Shown in pieces: positions 7,448 to 16,205 of a stretch of 64,000 nucleotides of DNA. Under the pieces are notes generated by a model. The model was not told the DNA's origin, did no database searches, and worked only from the letters and a program-made list of their open reading frames with translations. The translations under genes and the position numbers were made by a program. The DNA is from Bog-473 sp963753115 (GTDB lineage: Bacteria > Actinomycetota > Acidimicrobiia > Acidimicrobiales > RAAP-2). Every line of letters starts with the position of its first letter. Positions within the stretch are counted from its first letter, which is position 1. The DNA lies in the NCBI GenBank assembly GCA_963753115.1, contig CAVWBB010000021.1:62001-126000 (forward strand), given 5' to 3'.

Positions 7448-8921
7448 CGGCGGGCGTCAAGGTGACGCGCCGCCCGATCAGTTCGTCAGCCTCGGCACCA
7501 GCCAGCACAGCAGCGTCGCCGTCGAGCAGTGCGTAGCAGCGCCCGCCGTCCGCCAGGTCGCAGATCAGGAGTGCCCGCTCGGGCCCGCCGTCCCGCCCGT
7601 GCAGGACCGAGTAGGTGGCGACGGTGGCGCGTCCCTCGGGCGCCTCCACAATGCGGCGCGGCTCCGTCGACGCAGGGGAGGGCGCCGAGTCGGCGAGCGG
7701 CCCGGCGCCGGGATCGCTGGACCACACGCCGTAGGCGTGCTTCTGCATGTGCATGCCGACGCCGCTCGTCACGCCGTAGGAACCCGGATCGCGGCGGAGT
7801 GTCTCGGCCATGGCCGCCAGCGCGTGGGTCATGTAATTCGAGCCGGGGCCACCGTGGTAGGGGAGCCCGCCGGTCTGGGTCACGGCGTGTGCCCGCGGGT
7901 CGTCCTCACTGATCCCGAGCGCATCGAGGGCGAAGCACACCGAGCTGGCGAAACACGAATACAGGTCGAGGTGCGCGACATCGTCTGCGTCGATGCCGGC
8001 ACCGGCGAGCGCTGCATCTGCCGCCGCCGCCATGGCGGGGGAGCGCCACAGCTCTGGGTGACCCGCGACGTGGACCGGGTCCTCGGCGTAGGCCGCGCCA
8101 CGGAGGTAGACCCGCTTGTCCTCCGGCACCCCCAGCGCGTCGGCCTTGGCCGCGCTGGCGAGGATCACCGCCGCCGCCATGTCGACGTCCATGATCGATG
8201 TCATCAACTTCGTGTAGGGGTAGGCGACCATCCGGTTGTCCGGCGCCGCCGTGACGATCTCACCGGCCTCGCGCGCCACGGGGAACCAGGCGTGGGGGCT
8301 GGCGGCGGCGATCGCCGTCATCGGTGCCAGCACCTGACCCAGCGCGGCGCGGTGCTCGTCCAGCCCGCGGCCCAGGTGCGCGCGGCGCGCGTTGTCGAAC
8401 AGTGCGAACGTCAGGTAGGCCTCGAAGACGGCGTGCGTGATCTCGGACGGGTCGAATTCCATGTCCATCGGGAAGGGTCGCTTCTCGGCGGGCCGGAACG
8501 ACCACTGTGGCTTCTCGCCCGCCTTCTTCAGTCGACGGACGGTGGCCAGCGCCTCGGCGCCGGTGAGCAGCGCCAGGTCGAGGTGGCCCTCCCGGATTTC
8601 GCGTGCGGCCTCGCTCGCGAGGACCTGGGGGACCGAGCCGCCGATGCCCGAGTAGCGCCGCCGGGCCGGCGACGCACCGATCCGCTCGGCCAGGCGGGCC
8701 ACGGCGTCGTCGTACTGCCAACTCTGCGAGTACACGACGTCGATGCTCTCGAGCGCGCCGAGGACGGAGGAGGGGTCCGTCGTGCCGGTGTCGACGGCGG
8801 CGTCGCGCGCCATCTGCTCCCACATGTCGAGCGGCTCGGGCGCGCCGTCCGGTGCGTCGGCCGCGTGCCAGGTGTGGCGGGCGACGCCGATGATGCAGGT
8901 GGCGCGGGGGTCGGCGGGCAA
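7419..8921 (-). CDS. Thiolase-like protein (TLP1/SCP-x type acetyl-CoA acetyltransferase) with extra C-terminal domain
   Basis: The reading is open upstream to 9053, but that part overlaps the acyl-CoA dehydrogenase gene. TTG 8921, 15 bp past that gene's stop, gives about 500 aa and is preferred. The N-terminal half starts RATCIIGVARHTW and the C-terminal half carries LDLYSCFASSV and TGGLPYHGGPGSNY, as in thiolase-like protein type 1. The last about 90 residues (from VATYSVLHGRDGG to VTLTPADGIN) form the additional C-terminal beta domain of this class (PF18313). The presumed role is CoA-dependent C-C cleavage or an acyl-CoA carrier function at the end of a beta-oxidation cycle. Confidence 0.85.
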   Translation of the reverse strand: MPADPRATCIIGVARHTWHAADAPDGAPEPLDMWEQMARDAAVDTGTTDPSSVLGALESIDVVYSQSWQYDDAVARLAERIGASPARRRYSGIGGSVPQVLASEAAREIREGHLDLALLTGAEALATVRRLKKAGEKPQWSFRPAEKRPFPMDMEFDPSEITHAVFEAYLTFALFDNARRAHLGRGLDEHRAALGQVLAPMTAIAAASPHAWFPVAREAGEIVTAAPDNRMVAYPYTKLMTSIMDVDMAAAVILASAAKADALGVPEDKRVYLRGAAYAEDPVHVAGHPELWRSPAMAAAADAALAGAGIDADDVAHLDLYSCFASSVCFALDALGISEDDPRAHAVTQTGGLPYHGGPGSNYMTHALAAMAETLRRDPGSYGVTSGVGMHMQKHAYGVWSSDPGAGPLADSAPSPASTEPRRIVEAPEGRATVATYSVLHGRDGGPERALLICDLADGGRCYALLDGDAAVLAGAEADELIGRRVTLTPADGINHAVLG

Positions 8922-8935
8922 CAGAGCGGAGCGGG

Positions 8936-10153
8936 TCAGCCGCGCGACTTGCCGGGCATGGCGATGGCCCGGTCGGCGATGATGTTCTTCTGGATCTCGG
9001 TGGAACCGCCACCGATGGTCGAGTAGCGCTGGAAGGCGTACAGGCGGGTCCACTTGCCCCGGTCGACCGTGTCGGGCCCGCCCCGGGCCAGCGCGCCGGC
9101 CGGACCGAGCAGGTCGACGGCCAACTCAGCCAGCGTCTGGGCCATGGACGACCACGACAGCTTTGCGAAGGGGACCTCGGGCCAGTTCTTCTCGCCCTTC
9201 ATGATCTTGGACAGCGCCCGGAGGGACAGGAGGCGCGCCAGCTCGATCTCGGTCCACACCTTGGCGATGCGGTCGCGCAGCGACGGATCCTCGAGAGCGC
9301 CCGGGTTCACGCTGCGGGCGGCCGCCACCATGGCGCGCAGGTCGGCGCTGAGGATGGCGATCTGCGACGCGATGCCGACCCGCTCGTACCCGAGGGTGCC
9401 CATGGCGACCATCCAGCCGGCGCCCTCGTCGCCGAGACGCCACTTGGCCGGGATGCGCACGTCGGTGAAGAAGATCTCGTTGAAGAGCTCCTCGCCGGCC
9501 ATGTCGCGAATCGGCCGCACGTCGATGCCCGGTGTCTTCAGGTTGAGGATGAAGGCGGTGATCCCTTCGTGCTTCTTGCCCCGTTCGATGGCGGTCGGGT
9601 CCGTGCGCAGCAAGAACAGCCCCCAGGTGGCCAGGTGCGCCGACGAGATCCAGATCTTCGAGCCGTTGATGACGTACTCGTCGGTGTCCGCGTCATAGAT
9701 CGCGGTGGTGCGCAGGTTGGCCAGGTCGTTGCCGGCCATCGGCTCGCTGAAGCCCTGGCACCAGTGCTCCTCGGCCTCGAGGATGGACGGCAGCCACTGC
9801 GCCTTCTGCTCCTCGGTGCCCCACGCGATGATCATCGGCCCGATCTGCCAGATCCCGTTCGTGTTGAACGTGCCCGGCGTGCGGTACTCCGCCATCACCT
9901 CGGAGTAGAGGAGGCGCTGCATGGCGTTGATGGTTCGCCCCTGGGCGTAGTCGGGTCCCCAGTGGATGGCGGCCCAGCCGCCCTCGTGCAGCTTGCGCTG
10001 CCACTTCTGGCGGCGTTGCTGGCTCGCCTCGCCCGACAGGCTGGCGTCGTCGGCCAGCTCTTCGGCTTGAAGGAAGGGGGGGAGGTTTTCGTCGAGCCAG
10101 GCCCGCAAGTCGTCGCGGAACTTCTCGTCCTCGGGTGCAAGGGCAAAATCCAC
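8936..10153 (-). CDS. Acyl-CoA dehydrogenase, FadE29-like (alpha-type) subunit
   Basis: A 405-aa protein using GTG 10153 (VDFALAPEDEKF). The open frame continues about 250 codons upstream, but that part is the shadow of the divergent gene. FAD-binding and core motifs are present: CQGFSEPMAGNDLANLRT, YVINGSKIWISSAH, NEIFFTDVRIP, and the C-terminal GGGSTEIQKNIIADRAIAMPG. Length and motifs fit the FadE29-like partner of actinobacterial steroid-type heteromeric ACADs. It is divergent from a FadE28-like gene with an operator-like palindrome between them, which suggests a co-regulated alpha/beta pair. Thiolase and DUF429 genes follow on the same strand. Confidence 0.9.
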   Translation of the reverse strand: MDFALAPEDEKFRDDLRAWLDENLPPFLQAEELADDASLSGEASQQRRQKWQRKLHEGGWAAIHWGPDYAQGRTINAMQRLLYSEVMAEYRTPGTFNTNGIWQIGPMIIAWGTEEQKAQWLPSILEAEEHWCQGFSEPMAGNDLANLRTTAIYDADTDEYVINGSKIWISSAHLATWGLFLLRTDPTAIERGKKHEGITAFILNLKTPGIDVRPIRDMAGEELFNEIFFTDVRIPAKWRLGDEGAGWMVAMGTLGYERVGIASQIAILSADLRAMVAAARSVNPGALEDPSLRDRIAKVWTEIELARLLSLRALSKIMKGEKNWPEVPFAKLSWSSMAQTLAELAVDLLGPAGALARGGPDTVDRGKWTRLYAFQRYSTIGGGSTEIQKNIIADRAIAMPGKSRG

Positions 10154-10183
10154 GGGGGAAGGGTACCCGACCACCGTGTACTG

Positions 10184-10197
10184 TGACGCCAGTGTCA
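10184..10197. promoter_or_regulatory. Palindromic operator candidate, site 2 (TGACGCCAGTGTCA)
   Basis: Located in the 82-bp gap between divergent ACAD genes, 30 bp from the start at 10153 and 38 bp from the start at 10236. One base departs from perfect symmetry. Confidence 0.6.
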
Positions 10198-10235
10198 GGG
10201 AATGGCGCGGCGAAGAGCGAAATGTAGGGGAGGCC

Positions 10236-11330
10236 GTGGACTTCACGTACGACGACGAGCAGCTCGCGCTGCAGGAAGTAGCGCGTGGCGCGCTGGAGCG
10301 CGAGTGCGGCCCCGACGTGGTGCGCCAGCTGGCCGAGGAGGCCGAGGGCATGACGCCGGCGTTGTGGTCGACGCTCGTCGACCTGGGCTGGACGGGCCTG
10401 CTCGTGCCCGAGGAGTACGGCGGCAGCGGTGCCGGGCTGCTCGAAATGTGCGTCGTCCTGGAGGAGATGGGTCGCATCCCGCTCCCCGGGCCCTTCTTCT
10501 CGTCCTCGGTGGCGGCTGTCCTGGCCGCCCGGGCGTTGGGCGAACACGCGCTCCTGGGCGACCTGGCCGCCGGCACCCGCCGGGGCACCGTGGCGCTCGG
10601 TGAGCAGGGACATGGCGACCCTGTCCAGACCGTGCGGACACGGGCGCGCCGCCGGGCGGCGCAATGGGTCCTGAGCGGTGAGAAGCCCGTCGTGGTCGAC
10701 GGGCACACGGCGGACTGGGCCATCGTGGTGGCGCGGAGCGAGGAGGGCGTGCGTTCGTACCTGCTCGAAGACCCCGGAGCCACGCTCGTCCCGTCACTCG
10801 ACCCCACGCGCAAGCTGGCGCGGCTGGTCCTCGACGACACGCCGGTCGTCCCCCTCGGCCCGACGGGCAACCAGCTCGCACTGTGGCAACGGGTCCAGGA
10901 CGACATCGCCGTCGCGCTGGCGGCGGAGACCGTCGGCGCGGCCCAGCGTGCGTTGACGGAGGCGATCGCCTACACGTCGGAGCGGATCGTCTTCGACAAG
11001 CCCGTGGCGACGTACCAGACCGTGCGCCATCGGCTGGTCGAGATGTTCCAGCAGGTCGAGATGGCACGGGCGGGTTTCCAGTTCGCCGCCTGGGCGTCGG
11101 ACACCGAATCACCGGAGCGGGCCCAGGCTGCCGCCATGGCCTCGAGCTATGCCGCCGACGCGGGCGTGCGGGTCACGGGTGACGACATCCAGCTGCATGG
11201 TGGCGTCGGGTTCACCTGGGCCAACGACGCCCATTTCCTCTTCAAGAGAGTGAAGCAGAACGAGCTGCTCTCGGGCGGGGCCGGCGTGCAGCGCCACCGC
11301 CTGGCGTCGCTCTTCATCGAGTCGGCATGA
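10236..11330 (+). CDS. Acyl-CoA dehydrogenase, FadE28-like (beta-type) subunit
   Basis: A 364-aa protein starting at GTG 10236 with an AGGGGAGG site. It has the N-terminal helical domain (LVPEEYGGSGAG, EEMGRIPLPGPF). It lacks the SEPxAGSD and GxKxWT blocks of the alpha type. Its C-terminal domain has YTSERIVFDKPVATYQTVRHRL and IQLHGGVGFTWANDAHFLFKR. This division of motifs is that of FadE28-like subunits, which pair with FadE29-like ones to make alpha2-beta2 dehydrogenases for bulky acyl-CoAs. Its last four bases overlap the start of an acyl-CoA ligase, so the ligase is in the same operon. Confidence 0.88.
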   Translation: MDFTYDDEQLALQEVARGALERECGPDVVRQLAEEAEGMTPALWSTLVDLGWTGLLVPEEYGGSGAGLLEMCVVLEEMGRIPLPGPFFSSSVAAVLAARALGEHALLGDLAAGTRRGTVALGEQGHGDPVQTVRTRARRRAAQWVLSGEKPVVVDGHTADWAIVVARSEEGVRSYLLEDPGATLVPSLDPTRKLARLVLDDTPVVPLGPTGNQLALWQRVQDDIAVALAAETVGAAQRALTEAIAYTSERIVFDKPVATYQTVRHRLVEMFQQVEMARAGFQFAAWASDTESPERAQAAAMASSYAADAGVRVTGDDIQLHGGVGFTWANDAHFLFKRVKQNELLSGGAGVQRHRLASLFIESA

Positions 11331-12952
11331 CGACGTTCGAGCTGCGCCCGATGCCGGCGGAGCTGGCCGAGCGCTACCTGGCCGAGGGTGCGTGGGACGA
11401 TCGCACGCTCGGGGAGTTCCTGCGGGACTGCCTCCTGCAGGATCCGACGCGCCGTTTCCGGATCTGGTCGCCGACCCACCCGTACCTCGGGACCGTCGGG
11501 GAGGTCTACGAGGAGTCGCTGCGCGTGGCGGGCGGGTTGCGCGCGCTGGGCCTCGGGCCGGGTGACGTGGTCGCCTTCCAGCTGCCCAACTGGGTCGAGG
11601 CCGCCATCACCTTCTACGCCTGCAGCATGGTCGGCGTCACCCTCGTGCCGATCGTGCACTTCTACGGTCCCAAGGAGGTCGGTTTCATCCTGCGCCAGAG
11701 CGGTGCCCGGGCGCTCGTCATCGTGTCGCGCATCGGGCAACGCGACTACCTGGCCGAGCTGGCCACGGTGCGCGACGGGCTGCCGGGCCTGGAGCAGGTC
11801 GTGGTCGTCGGCGACATCGACGGGGATGCGTCCGGCTACGTCCCCTTCGACGAGCTGCGTGACGCCGAGCCCATCAGCGGGCCGGCACACGTCGACCCCG
11901 ACACCGCCGCCGTCATCGGCTACACCTCGGGGACGACGGCCGACCCCAAGGGCGTGGTGCACACGCACCGCACGCTCGGCTGCGAGGTCCGCCAGTTGTC
12001 CAACCATCAGTCCATGCGCGACAAGCCCAGCCTGGTGGGCGCGCCGGTCGGCCACGCCATCGGCATGCTGGGCGGGCTGCTCTGCCCGCTCTTCAGCGGC
12101 CGGCCCGTCTACATGATCGACGGCTGGGACCCGCCGACCGTGCTCGACGCCATGGTCGAGGAGCAGATCGCGGCGGGGAGCGGGTCCACCTACTTCTTCA
12201 CCAGCCTGCTCGACTGCCCGGGCTTCGGCCCCGAGCACGTGGAGCTCATGCGTTACGTGGGGTTGGGCGGCTCGCCCATCCCGAACGCGGTGGCCGAACG
12301 GGCGGACGAGCTCGGGATCTCCCTGGTGCGCTCGTACGGCTCGACCGAGCACCCGTCGATCACGGGGTCCCAGCACGACGCCCCCAAGGAGAAGCGCATC
12401 CACACCGACGGCCGGCCGATGGAGTGGGTCGAGATCCGCACGGTGGACGAGGACGGCCGCGACGTCGAGCCCGGCGAGCCCGGCGAGATCCTCAGCCGGG
12501 GGCCGGACCGCTTCGCCGGCTACACGGACGCCGCGCTCTCGGCCGAGGCCATCGATGCCGACGGCTGGTTCCGCACCGGGGACATCGGCGTGATCGACGC
12601 CGATGGCTACCTCACCATCACCGACCGCGTGAAGGACATCATCATCCGCGGCGGGGAGAACGTCAGCGCAGCCGAAGTGGAACAGCTCCTGGCGCACATG
12701 AAGGGTGTGGCCGAGGTGGCCGTGGTGGCCGCGCCCGACGAGCGGCTCGGCGAGCACGGCTGCGCCTTCTTCCGCATGCAGCCGGGGGCCGAGGCCCCCG
12801 ATCTCGAGGCCCTGCGGGCGCACCTGGCCGAGGCGGGCCTGACCCGCCAGAAGTGGCCCGAGGAGATCCGGATCGTCGACGAGCTGCCGCGCACCCCCTC
12901 GGGAAAGGTGCAGAAGTTCCTGCTGCGCCAGCGCCTGCGCGACGGGGGCTGA
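11327..12952 (+). CDS. AMP-dependent acyl-CoA synthetase/ligase
   Basis: A 541-aa ANL-superfamily enzyme that adenylates a carboxylate and transfers it to CoA. The P-loop YTSGTTADPKG lies at residues 199-209. The A5-type motif is SYGSTEHPSIT. The hinge motif is GWFRTGDIGVIDADGY, followed by DRVKDIIIRGGENVSAAEVE. The C-terminal catalytic lysine sits in PRTPSGKVQKF. Its ATG overlaps the stop of the preceding ACAD gene (ATGA), so activation and first dehydrogenation are encoded together. The substrate cannot be told; medium-chain or cyclic carboxylates are typical of relatives next to FadE28-like genes. Confidence 0.92.
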   Translation: MTTFELRPMPAELAERYLAEGAWDDRTLGEFLRDCLLQDPTRRFRIWSPTHPYLGTVGEVYEESLRVAGGLRALGLGPGDVVAFQLPNWVEAAITFYACSMVGVTLVPIVHFYGPKEVGFILRQSGARALVIVSRIGQRDYLAELATVRDGLPGLEQVVVVGDIDGDASGYVPFDELRDAEPISGPAHVDPDTAAVIGYTSGTTADPKGVVHTHRTLGCEVRQLSNHQSMRDKPSLVGAPVGHAIGMLGGLLCPLFSGRPVYMIDGWDPPTVLDAMVEEQIAAGSGSTYFFTSLLDCPGFGPEHVELMRYVGLGGSPIPNAVAERADELGISLVRSYGSTEHPSITGSQHDAPKEKRIHTDGRPMEWVEIRTVDEDGRDVEPGEPGEILSRGPDRFAGYTDAALSAEAIDADGWFRTGDIGVIDADGYLTITDRVKDIIIRGGENVSAAEVEQLLAHMKGVAEVAVVAAPDERLGEHGCAFFRMQPGAEAPDLEALRAHLAEAGLTRQKWPEEIRIVDELPRTPSGKVQKFLLRQRLRDGG

Positions 12953-13047
12953 CCGCCCCCCAATTGGCCCAAGCCGGCGTGACGGCGGGGCGGTACGCTC
13001 CCTCTCACACCCGTTGCCGGAGGAGCCGGTGGGAAGGGGCAGGCCCT

Positions 13048-13479
13048 ATGCGCAGTCGCATCCCCAAAGAGCAGGTCGACCTCCTGAAGGCCGTCCCGCT
13101 CTTTTCGAGCTGCTCGCACCACGAGCTGCGGGCGATCGCCCAGCTCGGGACGCCGGTCGAGGCCGAGGAGGGCGCCTACCTGACCGAGGACGGGCACCCG
13201 GGACGCGAGTTCTTCCTGGTGCTCGAGGGCAAGGCCTCGTGCCAGGTCCGCGGCAAGGAGGTCAATCGCTTCGGCCCCGGTGACTATTTCGGTGAGCTGG
13301 CGCTCCTCCACGGCGGGCTGCGCACGGCCGACGTCGTGTCGGTGACGCCCATGGAGCTCCTGGTGCTCGACGCCCGGGAGTTCCGTTCCATGCTCATGAC
13401 GACGCCGAGCATCGGGGTCAAGATGCTGGCGCACCTCGCCGAGCGGCTGACGGAAGCGGACGCGCAGTACACGAACTGA
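13048..13479 (+). CDS. Stand-alone cyclic nucleotide-binding domain protein
   Basis: A 143-aa protein consisting of a single cNMP-binding domain. It has LKAVPLFSSCSHHELRAIA at the start and the phosphate-binding cassette FGPGDYFGELALL followed by LRTADVVS, which keeps the Glu and Arg expected for cAMP or cGMP contact. It ends with a short helix (MLAHLAERLTEAD) and no helix-turn-helix, so it is not a CRP-type DNA-binding regulator. It may sense a cyclic nucleotide and act by protein contact. It follows the acyl-CoA ligase by 95 bp. Confidence 0.85.
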   Translation: MRSRIPKEQVDLLKAVPLFSSCSHHELRAIAQLGTPVEAEEGAYLTEDGHPGREFFLVLEGKASCQVRGKEVNRFGPGDYFGELALLHGGLRTADVVSVTPMELLVLDAREFRSMLMTTPSIGVKMLAHLAERLTEADAQYTN

Positions 13480-13498
13480 GTCCGCCCGCGCGCGTGGC

Positions 13499-13990
13499 TC
13501 ACCCGCCGTCGAGCACCTCTTTCATGAGGCGCAGCTCCATGCTGATCGAATTGAGGCTGCCCGCCGCCGCCGCGGCGCGCACCTCGTCGGGCAGGTCGTC
13601 GGGCAGCGCGACCCAAAGTGTGAGCGTCGCCTCGCAGCCCCCAGCGGGACTGGGCTCCACCACGAACTCTTCGTAGGCGTCGTGGCCGCCCGCCATGCCG
13701 GCGGCCACGAGCGTGGGGGAGACGGCCTCCACGGTCCAGAGCTCGACCGGGTGGTGCACGCCCGGACGGCGCGGGTCGGCCAGACGGAAGGAGTAGCGGG
13801 CCCCGGGGCCCAGCACGCCGGCCGGGCCGTCGTCGTTCCCGTCGGCGATGCGCGCCACGTCGCTCACGTCGGGGTTGTAGCCCGGCAGGTTGGCGAAGTC
13901 GAGGCGGTACGCCCACACGGTCTCGGCCGGGGCGGAGAAGACGGCGGAGGCGACGGCGGTCGGGGCGGCGGTGGGGGTGGCGTCGGGCAC
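13499..13990 (-). CDS. SRPBCC-family (START-like) protein
   Basis: A 163-aa protein from GTG 13990. Longer readings upstream run into the TetR gene and are not favoured. The fold markers are an opening strand ASAVFSAPAETVWAYRLDFANLPGYNP, seen here only as separate blocks (SAPAETVW; LPGYNPDV), a beta-rich middle (ARYSFRLADPRRPG), and a long C-terminal helix (SISMELRLMKEVLDGG). SRPBCC proteins bind hydrophobic ligands in a deep pocket. It lies just downstream of the TetR gene on the same strand. Confidence 0.7.
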   Translation of the reverse strand: MPDATPTAAPTAVASAVFSAPAETVWAYRLDFANLPGYNPDVSDVARIADGNDDGPAGVLGPGARYSFRLADPRRPGVHHPVELWTVEAVSPTLVAAGMAGGHDAYEEFVVEPSPAGGCEATLTLWVALPDDLPDEVRAAAAAGSLNSISMELRLMKEVLDGG

Positions 13991-14054
13991 GGCGCCAGTG
14001 TGTGCCGCGGTGGCGGGCGCCGGCAAGGCCGGGCCGTCCCGTGCTCCCGAGGGT

Positions 14055-14720
14055 CTACGCCGGGGGCTCGAGGATGGAGGCCGCCTCGCGGGCCCTGTCG
14101 AGGGACAGGGCGGCGAGGTCATCCCCCTCCTCACCGAGCACGTCGGCGGCGTGCTGAATGAAGATCCCGACCACCATGGCGCTGAGGAGCCGGGCCACCG
14201 AGGCGGCGCCAGGTCCGTCTTCGAGGTCGGGCCGGTTCTTCTTGACCCAGTCCTCAATGCTCGTCTCGAAGGAGGCGAACAGGTCGAGGCCGACGGCGCG
14301 GGCGGTGGCCTCGCCGCGCATGGCCTCGCCCACCATGAGGCGGACGAAGTCCTCGACCTCGAACATGGAGGTCATGATCTCGGCCAGCAGCTGGGCCAGC
14401 GTCAGCGGCTCGGCGGGGGGCCCGTCGCCCTCGGGGGCCACGTGCACCGGCCTGATGGGGAGGAACCCCTGGTCGATCAGCACCGATTCCAGGAGGTCCC
14501 GCTTGCTCGGGAAGTAGTGGTACAGCGAGGCCACGTTGAGGCCGGCGGCCGAGGCGAGGTCGCGCATGCTCGTCCCGTCGACACCCCGCTGCGCCATCAG
14601 CGTCAGCGCGATCTGGAGAATCCTTCGCCTGGTGGCCGATCCCTCGCCCTGGGCGGTGCCACCGCGCTCGGCGGGCGTCCCACCCTCCGAATGCGAGTCG
14701 GCGGTCATCTTCGGTCCCAT
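14055..14720 (-). CDS. TetR-family transcriptional regulator
   Basis: About 221 aa from ATG 14720 (an alternative ATG lies at 14708, and an upstream in-frame start at 14771). The N-terminal helix-turn-helix reads RRRILQIALTLMAQRGVDG, then TSMRDLASAAGLNVASLYHYFPSKRDLL, the canonical TetR recognition helix. The C-terminal ligand domain is about 140 residues and rich in hydrophobics. It is divergent from the P450 operon, and the gap contains a TGACATGGGAGTCA palindrome (14821) plus an overlapping GGTGTGACACC at about 14846. It is the only TetR gene in the window and therefore the best local candidate for binding the nine shared palindromes. That assignment is inference. Confidence 0.9.
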   Translation of the reverse strand: MGPKMTADSHSEGGTPAERGGTAQGEGSATRRRILQIALTLMAQRGVDGTSMRDLASAAGLNVASLYHYFPSKRDLLESVLIDQGFLPIRPVHVAPEGDGPPAEPLTLAQLLAEIMTSMFEVEDFVRLMVGEAMRGEATARAVGLDLFASFETSIEDWVKKNRPDLEDGPGAASVARLLSAMVVGIFIQHAADVLGEEGDDLAALSLDRAREAASILEPPA

Positions 14721-14820
14721 TTCTCCGCTCTCCGACCTCGGGTCTGCGAACGCTGCCCGAACGGTCCCCACTGCCCACGCAACCGGGGTGCTCGACTCCC
14801 TAACGATCGTTTGCTATACA

Positions 14821-14834
14821 TGACATGGGAGTCA
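14821..14834. promoter_or_regulatory. Palindromic operator candidate, site 3 (TGACATGGGAGTCA)
   Basis: The weakest member of the set: outer TGAC/GTCA arms are intact but the inner bases are not symmetric. It lies 47 bp upstream of the P450 start and upstream of the TetR gene. A half-site TGACAC within GGTGTGACACC follows at 14846-14856. Confidence 0.4.
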
Positions 14835-14881
14835 GGTCCCACCCGGTGTGACACCCGGAATCTAGGGGGTGGCGTAGCGAC

Positions 14882-16129
14882 ATGCCAGGACTGAATTCAA
14901 CAGCCGATTCGACGGCCGCGCCATTCGATCCCTACGAGCTCAAAGACGTGGTCGGCGGCACCATCCGCAATCCCTATCCGGCGATGCACGCGTTGCGCCG
15001 TGAGAGCCCCGTCCACGTCGGGCCCATCGACCTCGGCGAGGGCGCTGAGATCGCCGACCCCACCAAGCCGGCACCCGTCACCGTCTTCGGCTTCGACGAG
15101 GTCGTGCAGGTGTTGCGCGACAGCGAGACGTACTCCTCGACCATCTACGAGGAGATCATGGGCATGGTGATGGGCCGCACGATCCTGCAGATGGACGAGC
15201 CCGAGCACCGCGCGGTCCGCACCCTCGTGGCCGGGAGCTTTCGCTCCAAAATGCTCGAACGTTGGGAGGAGGAGCTCGTCGCCCGCGTCGTCAACGAGCT
15301 CGTCGACTCCTTCATCGACGACGGCCGCACCGACCTCGTGCGCTCGGTCACCTTCAACTTCCCCGTCCAGGTCATCGCGCGCATCCTCGGCTTGCCCCTC
15401 GAGGACTATCCGAGGTTCCAGCGCTGGGCGTTGGAGCTCACCAGTGTCGCCGCCAACTGGGAGCGCGGCATTGCGGCCTCCGCCGCGCTGCGCGACTACT
15501 TCGCCGACGTCATGGACGAGCGGCGGGCCACGCCGGGCGACGACCTGATCAGCGACCTGGTGCGGGCCGAGGTCGACGGCGAGCACCTGACCGACGAGGA
15601 GATCTTCTCCTTCCTGCGGCTGCTGCTCCCAGCCGGCGTGGAGACCACGTATCGCGCCACGGGCAGCATGCTGTTCGCGCTCTTGCAGGACCGCACCCAG
15701 TTCGACGCGCTCTACGCCGACCGCTCGCTGTTCGCCCCGGCCTTCGAGGAGGTCGTGCGCTGGGAGCCACCCGTGACGGTGATTCTGCGCCGGGCCACCC
15801 GCGACGCTGAGCTGGCGGGGGTCAGCATCGAGGAGGGCGCCGACATCGCACTCCTGATCGGCGCGGCCAACCGCGACGAGCGCAAGTACCCGGACCCCGA
15901 TCGCTACGACATCTTCCGGGAGCAGCGCCAGCACGTCGGTTTCGGGTTCGGTGTCCACGTCTGCCTGGGCATGCATCTCGCCCGCATGGAGTCCCGCATC
16001 GCCATCAACACCCTCCTCGACCGCCTCGGGCCCTTCACCTTGGACCCGGATGCCGAACCGCCGCACATTGAGGGGATGGCCTTCCGCTCGCCGCTGTCCC
16101 TGCCGGTGGTGTTCTCCCCCGGGGGGTAG
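14882..16129 (+). CDS. Cytochrome P450
   Basis: A 415-aa soluble bacterial P450. The I-helix oxygen-activation segment is LLPAGVETTYRA, and the K-helix ExxR is in EEVVRWEPP. The heme loop FGFGVHVCLGMHLAR puts the heme-ligand Cys at residue 361. ATG 14882 has a GGGGGTGG site. Its electron donor is probably the ferredoxin encoded 75 bp downstream in the same operon. Relatives hydroxylate steroid, terpene or fatty-acyl substrates; with the FadE34-like gene behind it, oxidation of an isoprenoid side chain is a reasonable guess. Confidence 0.95.
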   Translation: MPGLNSTADSTAAPFDPYELKDVVGGTIRNPYPAMHALRRESPVHVGPIDLGEGAEIADPTKPAPVTVFGFDEVVQVLRDSETYSSTIYEEIMGMVMGRTILQMDEPEHRAVRTLVAGSFRSKMLERWEEELVARVVNELVDSFIDDGRTDLVRSVTFNFPVQVIARILGLPLEDYPRFQRWALELTSVAANWERGIAASAALRDYFADVMDERRATPGDDLISDLVRAEVDGEHLTDEEIFSFLRLLLPAGVETTYRATGSMLFALLQDRTQFDALYADRSLFAPAFEEVVRWEPPVTVILRRATRDAELAGVSIEEGADIALLIGAANRDERKYPDPDRYDIFREQRQHVGFGFGVHVCLGMHLARMESRIAINTLLDRLGPFTLDPDAEPPHIEGMAFRSPLSLPVVFSPGG

Positions 16130-16139
16130 TTTCAGGCCC

Positions 16140-16205
16140 ATGGGCGGCAGAGCAAACCCGCTGCGGGATGCGGCGGCCATCGTGGGGATCGGGCAGACGG
16201 CCTGA
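16140..16205 (+). pseudogene. Remnant of a thiolase N-terminus (21 codons)
   Basis: An ATG-initiated 21-residue reading with LRDAAAIVGIGQTA, which is the beginning of SCP-x/lipid-transfer-type thiolases (the RAAIVGIGxT block), followed immediately by TGA. The stop overlaps the ferredoxin ATG (TGATG). The rest of a thiolase is not found downstream in any frame. It is best read as the stub left by a deletion, now possibly acting as a leader that couples translation to the ferredoxin. Confidence 0.5.

Noticed and set aside
10154..10906. Upstream extension of the alpha-type ACAD reading
   Set aside because: It overlaps the divergent beta-type ACAD gene and the operator; GTG 10153 gives the normal family length.
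14846..14856. GGTGTGACACC as a tenth operator
   Set aside because: It is an odd-centred palindrome with the half-sites in the opposite order and only one TGACAC arm; kept only as a note beside site 3.
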